A stretch of 64,000 nucleotides of DNA from Roseburia sp. 1XD42-69 (GTDB lineage: Bacteria; Bacillota; Clostridia; Lachnospirales; Lachnospiraceae): the NCBI RefSeq assembly GCF_003612565.1, contig NZ_RAZG01000008.1:50942-114941 (forward strand). The letters run 5' to 3'. Both the position numbers and the translations under genes were made by a program. The notes below the pieces were generated by a model that made no database searches, was not told the DNA's origin, and worked only from the letters and a program-made list of their open reading frames with translations. How positions within the stretch are numbered: the first letter of the stretch is position 1; the number at the start of each line of letters is the position of its first letter. This document shows positions 14,603 to 25,135 of the stretch, in pieces.

Positions 14603-16510
14603 TTAATACGAAAACTTAAACACAGCAACCCCAAATGGCGGAAGTGAATATTCAAAAGAGTAATCCCTTCCATCACATTCTTCTTTCTTCGCCTTGTAGC
14701 TTGCAGGGCGCTTCTCCCCGCTGCCCCCAAATTTGGCATCGTCACTGTTTAAAATTAACTTATATGTTTTTCCCACAGGAACACCTACCCGGTAATCTTC
14801 CCTGGCCACAGGGGTAAAATTACATACAAAGAGCATACAGTCTTTTCCGCTTTTGCTCTTTCTGATAAAGCTGAAAATACTTCTGTCCGCATCGTTGGCA
14901 TTTACCCATTCAAAGCCGTCCCATTTATGGTCAAGTTCATACATAGATGGATATTTGCGGTAAAGATGCAGCAACTCTTTTACATACTCCTGCATCTGCC
15001 TGTGCTTTGGATTGTCCAAAAGATACCACTCAAGTTCCGTTTTTTCCGTCCACTCATGGAGCTGGGCAAATTCCTGTCCCATAAACAAAAGCTTCTTTCC
15101 GGGATGTCCCATCATAAAACCATATCCTGCTTTTAAGTTGGCAAATTTGTCCTCCTCATTTCCAGGCATTTTATTTATCATGGAACATTTTAAATGCACC
15201 ACTTCATCGTGGGAAAGCACCAAAATATATTTTTCGCTCTCGTTGTAGGACATAGCAAAAGTCATCTTATTGTGGTTATTTTTCCTAAAATAAGGGTCAA
15301 GTTTCATGTAGTCCAAAAAGTCATGCATCCAGCCCATATTCCACTTTAAGGAGAAGTTTAATCCTTCCTCCTCCACGCTTCCCGTTACCTTAGGCCATGC
15401 AGTGGACTCCTCCGCAATCATTACCGCCCCGGGATTACGCCCGGTAATTAAGGTATTGATATGTTTAAAAAATTCAATGGCTTCCAGATTTTTATTGTCC
15501 CCGTACTTATTGGCAACCCATTGTCCATCCTGTTTGCCGTAATCCAGATACAACATGGAAGCCACCGCATCCACCCGAAGGCCGTCTACGTGATAGTGCT
15601 CCACCCAAAGGAGTGCACTTCCGATCAGGAAATTTTTTACCTGGTTATTACCGTAATCAAAAATTTTAGTTCCCCAGTCCGGATGTTCCCCTTTTCTGGG
15701 GTCTGCATACTCATACAGCGCCTGGCCGTCAAAATCAGCCAATCCGTGGGCATCCCTTGGGAAATGGGCCGGAACCCAGTCAAGAATCACACCGATATTG
15801 TTCTTATGAAAATAATTTACAAGCCAGGCAAAGTCCTCCGGCGTACCGTACCTGGAAGTGGGCGCATAATACCCCGTTACCTGGTAACCCCAGGAACCGT
15901 CAAAGGGATATTCGGAAATCCCCATAAGTTCCACATGAGTATACCCCATCTTCTTTACATAACTGCAGAGGGCTTTCGCAAACTCCCGGTAAGTATAAAA
16001 ACCATTATCCTCCTGGTGTCCCGGATGACGCATCCAGGAACCGGGATGCACTTCATAGATACTCATAGGCTGTTCATCCATAGTTTTTGCAGCAGCCCTC
16101 TTTTTCATCCACACTTCATCCGTCCATTTAAAATTGTCTATATCCACAATTCTGGAGGCAGTTCCCGGCCTTACCTCCGCAAAATTAGCGTAAGGGTCTG
16201 CCTTATAAAGCTTTCTGCCATCCGGTGTAACAATCAGATACTTATACAAACTTCCACAGCCAAGGCCAGGCACAAACAGCTCATAGATACCTGTCTCCTT
16301 TGGCTCTAACCGCTCCATCTCATGGGATGTCTCGTCCCAGTTGTTAAACTCTCCCAAAACGAATACCTGGGCTGCGTGGGGTGCATACAAAGTGAAACAG
16401 ATTCCCTCTTTTTTCCGCCGGGTTTGCGGGTGGGCACCCATTTTTTTATAGATGTCATAGTGGGTTGCCTGTCCAAACAGATACATGTCTAACTCAGTAA
16501 AATTTCCCAT
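14603..16510 (-). CDS. glgB: 1,4-alpha-glucan branching enzyme
   Basis: GH13 enzyme that makes alpha-1,6 branches in glycogen. The 635-residue protein has an N-terminal CBM48 domain (VFVLGEFNNWDE), then the catalytic barrel: YEVHPGSW, GYQVTGYYAPTSR, ILDWVPAHFP, nucleophile Asp in DGLRVDAVASML, acid Glu in MIAEESTAWP, and VLSHDEVVH near the transition-state Asp. A C-terminal all-beta domain follows. I chose ATG 16510 after AAGGAAAGAG. An earlier ATG at 16543 is poorly spaced. No other glycogen genes are adjacent. It follows the TPR+AAA gene closely. Confidence 0.96.
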   Translation of the reverse strand: MGNFTELDMYLFGQATHYDIYKKMGAHPQTRRKKEGICFTLYAPHAAQVFVLGEFNNWDETSHEMERLEPKETGIYELFVPGLGCGSLYKYLIVTPDGRKLYKADPYANFAEVRPGTASRIVDIDNFKWTDEVWMKKRAAAKTMDEQPMSIYEVHPGSWMRHPGHQEDNGFYTYREFAKALCSYVKKMGYTHVELMGISEYPFDGSWGYQVTGYYAPTSRYGTPEDFAWLVNYFHKNNIGVILDWVPAHFPRDAHGLADFDGQALYEYADPRKGEHPDWGTKIFDYGNNQVKNFLIGSALLWVEHYHVDGLRVDAVASMLYLDYGKQDGQWVANKYGDNKNLEAIEFFKHINTLITGRNPGAVMIAEESTAWPKVTGSVEEEGLNFSLKWNMGWMHDFLDYMKLDPYFRKNNHNKMTFAMSYNESEKYILVLSHDEVVHLKCSMINKMPGNEEDKFANLKAGYGFMMGHPGKKLLFMGQEFAQLHEWTEKTELEWYLLDNPKHRQMQEYVKELLHLYRKYPSMYELDHKWDGFEWVNANDADRSIFSFIRKSKSGKDCMLFVCNFTPVAREDYRVGVPVGKTYKLILNSDDAKFGGSGEKRPASYKAKKEECDGRDYSFEYSLPPFGVAVFKFSY

Positions 16511-16548
16511 TCTCTTTCCTTCTTTCCGGAATACCAACGGCATCCTTT

Positions 16549-19407
16549 TTATTCTTCAAAATCTTTCTCCCTTAAGATTATATAATCATCTTCATTATAA
16601 CGCCTTGAGGTTATAATAGAAAATGCTTTTTTTAAAGATTTTTTTTCTGCCCTCTCTATGGCCTGATCTATAATGTCTTTTACTTCTGTCAATGTGGTTG
16701 CATGATCCAGTCTTTGAATGTTGCTGATTCTGTTATACAGGGCTAATATCCCCATCGCGTCTATCTCATAATCTAAATCATTTGCATATGCCTTTCCAAA
16801 AGCCACCAGCTCATCGCTGGTAAACACAGGAATCACAATTTTTTCCGTAAATTTTTTGGAAAGCCCTTCGTCTTTGGAGAGTGCCTGGTTTAACCCGGCC
16901 CTGGTATCCTCCATAATTACCAAAAGCCCGCTGGTCTCATTTTCCAATAAAAGGGAGAGTTTCACAGCTGTCTCCCGGTTTAACTCCCCGGCCTTTTCAA
17001 TTATCAGGCATCCCCCGGCTATTTTTTTCAGCAAATCGGGGATATCTTTTCTGTTTAAAGCCTCCGCATCAATTTTTCCTATCTTTCCATTGGGCTGCTT
17101 CACTTCCCTTTGAAGGGCTTTTATCAAGGCTGTTGCCAATACGGTCTTTCCACATCCACAGCCCCCCTGTACCAACACGTTACCCGTAGTGGAAGTAGGC
17201 TCTCCCATATATTTTGCCATTACACCGGATAAAGCTTTACAAATCTGCTGTTCCATACCGTCCACAGGGACAAAATAAGAAAATATCCCTTTCTGCTCTG
17301 GATTCAGTTTGGATATCACAGGCCGCATTTCCACCTTTTTCTTTTCCTGTGCGCTTTCCAAAACTTTTGCGGTATCTTCTGCCTTTATATCCTTTGTATT
17401 TTGTTTCACAATATCATCTGTAACATCTTCCGGAAGGGGAATCTTAGGAAGGTCTGTTGTTACCGGGGTAATGGGGGCGGTATCTCCCTTTTTAGGCCCT
17501 TCTGCAAATTCCCTTGCCGCCAGGGCAAGTTCTTCCTCCGTAAACTCTTCCTGCTCTTCCTCCGGCACGCCTGCTTCTTCCTTTTTTTCCGCCTCAATCA
17601 TCTTCCTGGCAAGAATCGTTACGTCATCCTGCTGTATATCCTGGGCTTCAAAAGGATTTCTTTCCTCCGGGAAAAATTCCTGGGTGTTTTCCAAACTGCC
17701 CTGGTAAGGACTTTCCACCCTTTCTTCTGGCGTATCTTCCGTCTCAAATCCCGCAGTTCCCTCTGTGCCGTTCTCCGAAGCATATTCCACAGCTTCTTCC
17801 TCTGCATTTTCAAGTATGTATTCCCGGGATTCTTCTAAACCGTTTTCTGGTGTTTGCGCTACCTCCTCTTGCACTTTGCCCTCACTGGCAAAATCCTTAT
17901 CTTTTTCTATTTCATTTTCAGAAATTTCTTCTATTTTCGGCTGTTTCTTGGAAAGCTGATCCGGCACATAGGGCTTAAGCCCAATCTGCTCATCAAAACT
18001 GGGCTTTGCCTCTTTAATTTTCCGCATAAGCTCAGGTTCGCCGGAATCCGCCTCTGCTTTTTCCTGCTGGCCTGCCTCCTTCAGCATATCAATCTGCCTC
18101 TGAAGAATCTGGTTCATCCCTGCCATAATCCTTCCCGCCCGCTCTGTCTCTGAAAGGGATTCATCCGGCTTTTCTTTGGCAAAAGTGGCTGCCCCCAGTT
18201 CTCCCAAATATTCTTCCCTCAAAAGTTCTGAGGGCGTCATACCCGCATCCAGTTTGGGAATCATATCGGAAAGACGCTCCATAATATCTCCGGCCTCCTG
18301 AAGGGCCTTTGCCTTTGCAGTCTCAAGCCTCTGTTGTTTCGCCATCTCAAGGGCTGCCTCCGCCGCCCGTTTGGTGCGCTCCCACTCACTTAATACATCT
18401 TCAATACTCATCTGACCGTTAATCTGAGGCTCCTTGGACTGCTCTGTCACCATAAGGCTTATCTGTCCATCGTTGTCCTCCGAAAGCATTTCCTTAAAAT
18501 TAATTCTTAAAGAAGCGTCAATCTCTTCCTCTGTAGTGACTTCCTCCGGCACTTCTTCTTTGGTCTCAATAGGCATCTGCAGGTATGGAATCTCCTCCAC
18601 CATCTTTTTAATATTATCCATGGTATCTGTCACAGTTTCTTTTTCTGTGGCATCCATAATCTGCTGCATGCTCTTTGCCAGCTCCTCCTGGAGATTGGAT
18701 GTACTGAACCTGCCGGTGTGCTCTTCCACTGCGGGGATGGTTATCTGGGTTCTCCCTTCTTCCCTGGGATAGACCTCTTTCACATCCTCTTTCCTCTGCT
18801 GGAAAGAGCGGTATTTGTCCTCCTGGGATTTTGTCAGGGGCTGATAAAGCATTTTTAGTTCCAGGGCACGCTCCACATAAATTCCGTCCCCAAACCACAA
18901 AATAAGTTCATCACAGGCTTCAATACACTGGGCGCTCATCCCTGCCTGATGGTAGAGGTGAGCCAGTTCATAGGCCCACTCTTCCGTATATTCCACATCT
19001 TTTAACTCCTCTAGTATCCCTATCAAAGTCTGGTAATCCGCGCCTTTTGCCTTATTTATTTTATACCGCAGTATATATTTCAGATTATCATGAGGTGCAA
19101 TCTCCACAAACTCTTCGTAATATTCCTCAGCCTCGTCAAAATTCTGCATTTTAACGGCCAGTTCCGACAAACGGTATATAATCATCCTGCCAATGGGCGA
19201 GCGGTCATATGCCATTAAATACACTTCTCTCGCTTCATCATAACGTCCTGTCTTGGAATAAATATCTCCTGCTTTAATCAGAAGATTCACATTTTTCACT
19301 TTTCGCCAGTTAATGGAATCTGCAAGCTCTGCTGCAGTGCGGTAATTTCCTTCTGCCGCCAGGGTTTTTATCTGATCCAATTTCAATTTGTACTCATATT
19401 TATCCAA
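16549..19407 (-). CDS. Large TPR protein with a C-terminal AAA-type domain
   Basis: A 952-residue protein of unknown function. Residues 1-190 form TPR-like repeats (AGDIYSKTGRYDEAREVYLMAYDR, next LSELAVKMQNFDEAEEYYEE-type units). Residues ~190-690 are acidic, glutamate-rich and probably disordered. Residues ~700-952 form an AAA/CbbX-like P-loop domain with Walker A GGCGCGKT at 748-755. The Walker B region is CLIIEKAGEL (about 800-809), where the family usually has IDEA, so the usual D and E are replaced by E and K. Start is TTG after GAGGTG. It lies upstream of glgB. The domains are visible but no function is known to me. Confidence 0.8.
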   Translation of the reverse strand: MDKYEYKLKLDQIKTLAAEGNYRTAAELADSINWRKVKNVNLLIKAGDIYSKTGRYDEAREVYLMAYDRSPIGRMIIYRLSELAVKMQNFDEAEEYYEEFVEIAPHDNLKYILRYKINKAKGADYQTLIGILEELKDVEYTEEWAYELAHLYHQAGMSAQCIEACDELILWFGDGIYVERALELKMLYQPLTKSQEDKYRSFQQRKEDVKEVYPREEGRTQITIPAVEEHTGRFSTSNLQEELAKSMQQIMDATEKETVTDTMDNIKKMVEEIPYLQMPIETKEEVPEEVTTEEEIDASLRINFKEMLSEDNDGQISLMVTEQSKEPQINGQMSIEDVLSEWERTKRAAEAALEMAKQQRLETAKAKALQEAGDIMERLSDMIPKLDAGMTPSELLREEYLGELGAATFAKEKPDESLSETERAGRIMAGMNQILQRQIDMLKEAGQQEKAEADSGEPELMRKIKEAKPSFDEQIGLKPYVPDQLSKKQPKIEEISENEIEKDKDFASEGKVQEEVAQTPENGLEESREYILENAEEEAVEYASENGTEGTAGFETEDTPEERVESPYQGSLENTQEFFPEERNPFEAQDIQQDDVTILARKMIEAEKKEEAGVPEEEQEEFTEEELALAAREFAEGPKKGDTAPITPVTTDLPKIPLPEDVTDDIVKQNTKDIKAEDTAKVLESAQEKKKVEMRPVISKLNPEQKGIFSYFVPVDGMEQQICKALSGVMAKYMGEPTSTTGNVLVQGGCGCGKTVLATALIKALQREVKQPNGKIGKIDAEALNRKDIPDLLKKIAGGCLIIEKAGELNRETAVKLSLLLENETSGLLVIMEDTRAGLNQALSKDEGLSKKFTEKIVIPVFTSDELVAFGKAYANDLDYEIDAMGILALYNRISNIQRLDHATTLTEVKDIIDQAIERAEKKSLKKAFSIITSRRYNEDDYIILREKDFEE

Positions 19408-19451
19408 TTTGTGTCACCTCAAAAAGCGCTGTTTCACTTTTTTCCTGTTTC

Positions 19452-20735
19452 TTATCTTTTTTGGGTAGAACCGTAGCGAAGCTCCCTTGTCTTAAGGTCC
19501 ACATCATTCATCTCAATATAATCCACTGTGGCCTCGGGAAGCTTTCTTTTCCGAAGGATATATGCCACCAGCTCCCGGATTAAATAATAGATAACCGCAA
19601 AGGTGGGCACCCCTAAGAGCATACCCATAAATCCGAAAAGCCCGCCTCCCACTAAAATGGCAAATACAACCCAGAAGGGGGAAAGCCCTGTGGAATCCCC
19701 TAAAATCTTAGGCCCGATAAAGTTGCCGTCAAGCTGCTGCAGCACAAGGATGAACACCAGAAAATACAGCCCCTTTACAGGCTCCGCCAGCGCAATCAGC
19801 ACAAAGCTTGGCACTGCGCCGATATACGGGCCAAAAAAGGGAATGACATTGGTCACGCCTACAATTACAGCTACCAGCATACTATAGGGCATCTTTAACG
19901 CTAAAAGCCCCACATAGCACAACACGCCGATAATGGCGGAATCCAATATTTTTCCGCTGATAAAGCCGCCGAATATCTCATTGCTCACCCGCAGGGTCCT
20001 TGTGATATAATTCCCAATTTTTGAGGGGAAAACCGCATAGACAACTTTTTTCCCCTGGCCGATAAATGTCTCTTTGCTCATCAATAGATAAATGGCAACC
20101 ACAAGGCCGATTAAAAAGTTCACAATTATTTTAACAAAACTAACCACACCTGTGGTAATGGAAGTAACATAAATATTAAGCTCTGGGATAAGCTGCTGGA
20201 CCATATGCTCCACGTTTTTGCTTAACTGGGCAAAAATGGTATTTAACGTATAAGCAAGCTGGTCGTCCCCGTTAAATATCTTTTCCACCCATGCTGTCAT
20301 GGCATCAATTTCTTCCGGCAGGCTCTCCATCATATTCTGGATACTTGAGACTAATTCCGGAATCATCATATTCAACAAAAGGAATATGATGAACAAGAGA
20401 AAAAGGATAGCCCCTATAGTTGCCGCCGTGCGGGATATTTTTTTTGCCTTCCTGGGGCTTTTCACCCGCTCCTCCAAAAACGCCAGAATATTCCTCTCTA
20501 AAAACACCATAACAGGGTTCATCAGATATGCAACAATAAATCCTATGATAATAGGCTGAAGGACTTTCATTAATTTCTGCCAGCCTTCCCTGAACCCGTG
20601 ATAGCGGTACAATACAAAGAAAAACAGAATGCAGCAGCAAAAAGTAACAAAAGTAATCAGTGCAATTACCAAATATTTCTGCAAATCCCAGTCCGGTTTC
20701 TGCTTTTTCCCGTTGGTTTTACCAGTTTCTTCCAA
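19452..20735 (-). CDS. AI-2E/PerM-family transporter
   Basis: A 427-residue membrane protein of the AI-2E transporter family (TqsA, YtvI and PerM type). Two N-terminal helices flank PIIIGFIVAYLMNPVM. A long soluble amphipathic region (residues ~120-200) follows, then a C-terminal helix cluster with the family motifs GVTNVIPFFGPYIGAVP, LQQLDGNFIGPKI, and LSPFWVVFAILVGGGLFGFMGMLLGVP. TTG 20735 is placed 6 nt after AGGAGG and overlaps nothing. Substrates range from signal molecules to ions, and nothing here identifies the one for this protein. It follows the hydratase gene by 10 nt. Confidence 0.92.
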   Translation of the reverse strand: MEETGKTNGKKQKPDWDLQKYLVIALITFVTFCCCILFFFVLYRYHGFREGWQKLMKVLQPIIIGFIVAYLMNPVMVFLERNILAFLEERVKSPRKAKKISRTAATIGAILFLLFIIFLLLNMMIPELVSSIQNMMESLPEEIDAMTAWVEKIFNGDDQLAYTLNTIFAQLSKNVEHMVQQLIPELNIYVTSITTGVVSFVKIIVNFLIGLVVAIYLLMSKETFIGQGKKVVYAVFPSKIGNYITRTLRVSNEIFGGFISGKILDSAIIGVLCYVGLLALKMPYSMLVAVIVGVTNVIPFFGPYIGAVPSFVLIALAEPVKGLYFLVFILVLQQLDGNFIGPKILGDSTGLSPFWVVFAILVGGGLFGFMGMLLGVPTFAVIYYLIRELVAYILRKRKLPEATVDYIEMNDVDLKTRELRYGSTQKR

Positions 20736-20745
20736 AACCTGCCTC

Positions 20746-23031
20746 CTATACTCTGTTGTAATTAATTAAACAGCCTTTTAAAATAATACTCCGCTCATCG
20801 TCGGTCATTTCTCCCAATGTCATTTGAAACTCTTTTAATTTCCCGCCTTTTACCAGGACTGCCTTCACCTCACCGGATTTTTCCTCCACTGCTTTCTTAA
20901 TATCCGGGAGGAAAATATAATCTCCGTTTGAGAAAGGAAGTTCCCCTTCCTCAATCAACAGCGGAAGCATACCCCAGTTAATCAGATTGGAACGATAGCG
21001 CTTGGTGGCGTATTCATGGGCAATATTTGCCCAGCCTCCCAGTACTTTCTGACAGGATGCCGCCTGCTCCCTGGCAGAGCCGTCCCCGGGTTTTACCGCA
21101 AAAATCGTACTTCCGATTCCAAGGTTTTCCCGTTTCACATCCTCAAAGTTAGCATGAATCGTATCCATCACTTCCCTTAAAGCAGGAACTGCCTCACAGG
21201 GGCAGGTATCCTCCTCAATGGCCTTTTGTGCCTTCTGAATCTCTTTTGCCTTCCCAACGTAGGAGGGGTCTTTTCTTGACAGCGCAAATTCTGCCAGTCC
21301 AAGAGGATTGGAGCGGTAAGAAGATGTCTCCCCGGAAGGAATCAGCTCATCCGTGGTAGTAACCGGGTCATGGATTTCCGCCACAACCTGAAGAAGCATA
21401 TGCTCCGGCAGGGGGCTCATTTTCGGCCAGTCCTTAATGTTTGGCCCAAATTGAATCTCCACAGAGGGGTCTGCCTTCCCCTTGCTGTCAAATACCCGGT
21501 TTGCGTATATATTTTTGTCAAAGAAATATTTCGGTTTTGTAAAGTTTACATCTACATCTGTTGCTGCCGTCAAATACCCTTTATTTGCTGCCGTTGCTGC
21601 AATGGAGCGGGCATCCATAAGAGCCACGGAAGCCACTTGGCCGTTTTGCACCTTAGAGCCTTCCCTGTTAGGGAAGTTCCTGGTGGAATGACGAATGGAA
21701 AACGCATTGTTTGCAGGGGTGTCCCCGGCTCCAAAACAGGGCCCGCAGAATGCGGTTTTCATTACGGCGCCTGTCTCCATTAAAGCTGCCGCCGCCCCGT
21801 TTTTCACAAGTTCCATGTAAATAGGCATGCTGGCAGGATATACGCTTAAGGTAAATTCATCCGGCCCGATGCTGGAGCCCTTTAAAATATCCGCCGCATC
21901 GCAGATGTTCTCAAATCCGCCCCCGGCGCAGCCTGCGATGATTCCCTGGTCCACATAGAGTTTTCCGTTTCTCACTTTGCTCTTTAAGTCCAGGTCCACC
22001 GCACCGTCAAAACTTACCTGGGCGCGCTTCTCACAGTCATCTAAAATATCTAAAAGATTGGCGTTTAATTCCTCTATGGTATAAGTATTGCTGGGATGAA
22101 AAGGCATGGCAATCATTGGGCGGATAAGACTTAAATCAATTTCTATCATACCGTCGTAATATGCAATGTCTCCCGGATTTAATTCCTTGTAATCCTCACT
22201 TCTTCCGTGAATATCATAAAACTCTTTTACCTTATCATCCGTCCTCCAGATAGAGGAAAGGCAGGTGGTCTCTGTGGTCATAACATCCACGCCGATACGG
22301 GTATCCACACTTAAATTGGAAACTCCCGGCCCCACAAACTCCATAACTTTATTTTTCACATAACCGTTTCCGAAAACTTCCCCGATAATGGCAAGGGCAA
22401 TATCCTGGGGCCCCACGCCCTTTACAGGGGTTCCTGTAAGGTAAACCCCCACCACCCCGGGCATGTTAATATCATATGTCTGGTTTAAAAGCTGTTTTAC
22501 AAGTTCCGGGCCGCCCTCACCCATTGCCATGGTACCAAGAGCCCCGTAGCGGGTATGGGAATCGGAACCTAATATCATCCGTCCTCCCCCAGAGAGCATT
22601 TCCCTGGCAAACTGATGAATCACCGCCTGGTGAGGGGGCACATAAACCCCGCCGTACTTTTTCGCACAGGTAAGTCCAAACATATGGTCATCCTCATTGA
22701 TGGTTCCCCCAACGGCACAAAGGCTGTTGTGGCAGTTTGTCAGCACATAGGGAATGGGAAATTTCTCTAACCCTGATGCTCTTGCAGTCTGGATAATCCC
22801 CACAAATGTAATATCGTGAGAAGTCAATTTATCGAATTTAATCTGAAGTTTTTCCATATTGCCGGAGGTATTGTGGGAGGATAAAATGCCGTAGGCAATG
22901 GTATTTTTCGCAGCCTCTTCTTTTGTGACGAAATTTCCGGTTTTGTTTTTAACGGCCTCTGCCGCATCCTTTCCGTCTTCCACAAGATCCCTTCCATTAA
23001 TTAAGTAAACGCCATTTTCATAAAGTTTCAT
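20746..23031 (-). CDS. Aconitase-superfamily hydratase
   Basis: A 761-residue [4Fe-4S] hydro-lyase related to aconitate hydratase and E. coli YbhJ. Cluster ligands are probably the Cys in [13 protein letters not shown] and the pair in [18 protein letters not shown]. The active-site motif [13 protein letters not shown] is intact. The C-terminal swivel domain has [10 protein letters not shown] and [14 protein letters not shown], close to the GSSREHAA and NL...GMLPL of true aconitases. ATG 23031 follows AGGAG by 9 nt. Isocitrate formation is likely but not certain, as the sequence is not of the classical AcnA or AcnB type. No TCA partner gene is adjacent. Confidence 0.85.
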   Translation of the reverse strand: MKLYENGVYLINGRDLVEDGKDAAEAVKNKTGNFVTKEEAAKNTIAYGILSSHNTSGNMEKLQIKFDKLTSHDITFVGIIQTARASGLEKFPIPYVLTNCHNSLCAVGGTINEDDHMFGLTCAKKYGGVYVPPHQAVIHQFAREMLSGGGRMILGSDSHTRYGALGTMAMGEGGPELVKQLLNQTYDINMPGVVGVYLTGTPVKGVGPQDIALAIIGEVFGNGYVKNKVMEFVGPGVSNLSVDTRIGVDVMTTETTCLSSIWRTDDKVKEFYDIHGRSEDYKELNPGDIAYYDGMIEIDLSLIRPMIAMPFHPSNTYTIEELNANLLDILDDCEKRAQVSFDGAVDLDLKSKVRNGKLYVDQGIIAGCAGGGFENICDAADILKGSSIGPDEFTLSVYPASMPIYMELVKNGAAAALMETGAVMKTAFCGPCFGAGDTPANNAFSIRHSTRNFPNREGSKVQNGQVASVALMDARSIAATAANKGYLTAATDVDVNFTKPKYFFDKNIYANRVFDSKGKADPSVEIQFGPNIKDWPKMSPLPEHMLLQVVAEIHDPVTTTDELIPSGETSSYRSNPLGLAEFALSRKDPSYVGKAKEIQKAQKAIEEDTCPCEAVPALREVMDTIHANFEDVKRENLGIGSTIFAVKPGDGSAREQAASCQKVLGGWANIAHEYATKRYRSNLINWGMLPLLIEEGELPFSNGDYIFLPDIKKAVEEKSGEVKAVLVKGGKLKEFQMTLGEMTDDERSIILKGCLINYNRV

Positions 23032-23128
23032 AATATATATTCTCCTATTCTGGTCGAATCGCTGATACACCTAATTGTCCTAAATTATAAAGCTAGCACC
23101 CGCAAAAGTCAACATTTAGGTGGAATGC

Positions 23129-25123
23129 TTAAGTCCCCGCAGAAAAACCGATGCAGGGAAAGACAATGGAAACGGTGAATAAATCCCCGTCTAAATGAAT
23201 CTCAAAAGTTCCACCCATAAGATTGGTAAGGCTTCTCGCAATGGAAAGCCCTAGTCCGCTGCCTTCCGTCCCCCGGGATTCGTCTCCTCTCACAAACCGC
23301 TCACTCAAATCATCCGGGGCTGTCTCTAACTCCTGCTCCGAGATATCCTTCATGGAAAATTCTGCCCATCCCTCCTCCACTTTCAGTTCTACATAAACCC
23401 GTGTGTCTTTTAAAGCATACTTTGCCGCATTGTTATAGAGGTTTTGCACCACCCTCCAGAGGCGGCTTCCGTCTGCAAAAATCATTACCGGTTCTTTGGG
23501 AAGCCTGGTGATAATGGTAAGCCCTTTCTCTTCAAAAATCTCGTTAAACTCCCCCCCGGTTTGATAGATTAACTCTACCATATTAATCTGCTGCATATCC
23601 AGTTCAATATTTCCACTGGAAATTTTAGAGACTTCCATCAAATCCTCCGTAAGCTGTTTTAACCGCATGGATTTTTTTTCCAGGATATCCACATAGTTTT
23701 CTATTTTCTCATTCTGAATATTTTCCATCTTAATTAGGTTCACATAATTAATAATAGAAGTGAGAGGTGTTTTGATATCGTGGGATACATTTGTAATTAG
23801 CTCTGTTTTTAACCGCTCGCTCTTTAAATTTTCCTCCACCGCATTAGAAAGCCCCATGCCGATATTATTGATTCTTTCCGCCATAATCCTGCATTCTCCG
23901 GTGTAATCCGACTCCACAAATTTGTAATCCATATTTCCGCCTGTGATTTGCGTAATTCCGCTTAAAATTTCCATCCTCTGGTTTTCCTGGCTTAAAGTAC
24001 AAGTAAACACCAGGGCAATTTCAGCCAGAAGTCCCACATACCCCCACCAGCGTCCTTTGCCAAAAGCCTCCTCTGCAAAAAAGAAAGCAACAACCACAAG
24101 AAACACCATACGGATTACAGTCCCTCTCTTGTAAGGCTGCAGCCTCATCCTCTTTTTCACCGTCCGAACTGACCATCCCAAAAGGCTTGTGGAAACAAAA
24201 ATATCCGCTTTAATTTTCCGCACAAGGCTAAGGTATAAGGTTAAAAGGACTCCATCGGAAATAAACACCAGGGTTCCCGCCAAAATCAGGGAACTGGCAA
24301 TATCCCATGACTTTTGCCCCAGTTTAGCGCAAAAGGCAAAGAGAAAGGATATGTATATGAGAAACACAGCCAGCAAAATCTCCATGGGAAGATAATCTAT
24401 CCGGTAAAGCCTTATTGTCTCATCTTCGTCATTTCTTCCCGTGGCCAGCGTAAGGTATATAATAAACAGCACAAAACACATGGAAGATAAAATCCCCAAA
24501 AACACACTGATTTCCACCCAGGGAAAATAGGCATAATAGATATCAGCTGCCTCTTTTATCTCATCATCATTGGGCAGATGCATATCCACAGCCACAATCA
24601 GCCCTCCGTTTTCCCCGCTGTTTTGAAATAACCGTAAAATATTCCGCTGAAAATAGTAACTCTTGCCTTTTATATTTCCCTCAAAGTAAATCCGGGAATC
24701 ATCATAATAAAGATAACTTCCCAGCTCCCTGGCATATTTAAGCACATATTCCCTCTGATATTTTTCCTCTATCTCCATATTGGTGCGGATATTCCCGCCG
24801 TTTTCATACCAATAATAGAGATTAGAATTCTCCCCTTCAAACTGCATTTTATACTGTTTATACTTTATGGTATCTTTCTCCGACTTCTCCCTGCTGCCCT
24901 GGAATTGAAGATAATTTCCCAAATCTACCAACTGGCCGGAGAGGACTTTCGTATAATAACTGGAATCAAAAAAGGAGTCGGTTCCCACATCGCTCAATGT
25001 GAACATACTCCTTCCAAATAAATTCACCAACAGGGAGAACACTACAATCACAATAATTAAAAAAACCATCTGCAGCAAAACCGCCACTGTCTTAAATGCG
25101 TTGCTATAATGTGTATTTCCCAT
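23129..25123 (-). CDS. Sensor histidine kinase with multiple membrane segments
   Basis: A 664-residue kinase. An N-terminal helix (residues 11-34) leads to an extracellular domain of about 150 residues. It is followed by a cluster of six or so membrane helices between residues 205 and 380. A HAMP-like linker leads to the DHp domain with NVSHDIKTPLTSIINYVNL, the N box in LYNNAAKYA and the G2 box GSGLGLSIARSL. The many-helix region is unusual and resembles the multi-span kinases paired with OmpR-type regulators in Lachnospiraceae. It is encoded 12 nt downstream of its response regulator. The stimulus is unknown. Confidence 0.92.
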   Translation of the reverse strand: MGNTHYSNAFKTVAVLLQMVFLIIVIVVFSLLVNLFGRSMFTLSDVGTDSFFDSSYYTKVLSGQLVDLGNYLQFQGSREKSEKDTIKYKQYKMQFEGENSNLYYWYENGGNIRTNMEIEEKYQREYVLKYARELGSYLYYDDSRIYFEGNIKGKSYYFQRNILRLFQNSGENGGLIVAVDMHLPNDDEIKEAADIYYAYFPWVEISVFLGILSSMCFVLFIIYLTLATGRNDEDETIRLYRIDYLPMEILLAVFLIYISFLFAFCAKLGQKSWDIASSLILAGTLVFISDGVLLTLYLSLVRKIKADIFVSTSLLGWSVRTVKKRMRLQPYKRGTVIRMVFLVVVAFFFAEEAFGKGRWWGYVGLLAEIALVFTCTLSQENQRMEILSGITQITGGNMDYKFVESDYTGECRIMAERINNIGMGLSNAVEENLKSERLKTELITNVSHDIKTPLTSIINYVNLIKMENIQNEKIENYVDILEKKSMRLKQLTEDLMEVSKISSGNIELDMQQINMVELIYQTGGEFNEIFEEKGLTIITRLPKEPVMIFADGSRLWRVVQNLYNNAAKYALKDTRVYVELKVEEGWAEFSMKDISEQELETAPDDLSERFVRGDESRGTEGSGLGLSIARSLTNLMGGTFEIHLDGDLFTVSIVFPCIGFSAGT

Positions 25124-25135
25124 GCCAACCCTCCG

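Noticed and set aside
15461..16309. 282-codon open frame on the plus strand, opposite glgB
   Set aside because: It has no ribosome binding site or family motif, and lies entirely antisense to a highly conserved enzyme. It is a by-product of codon use in glgB.
20746..23031. Calling this gene acnA outright
   Set aside because: Motifs are of the aconitase superfamily, but the swivel-domain motifs differ and no TCA genes adjoin. The broader call is safer.
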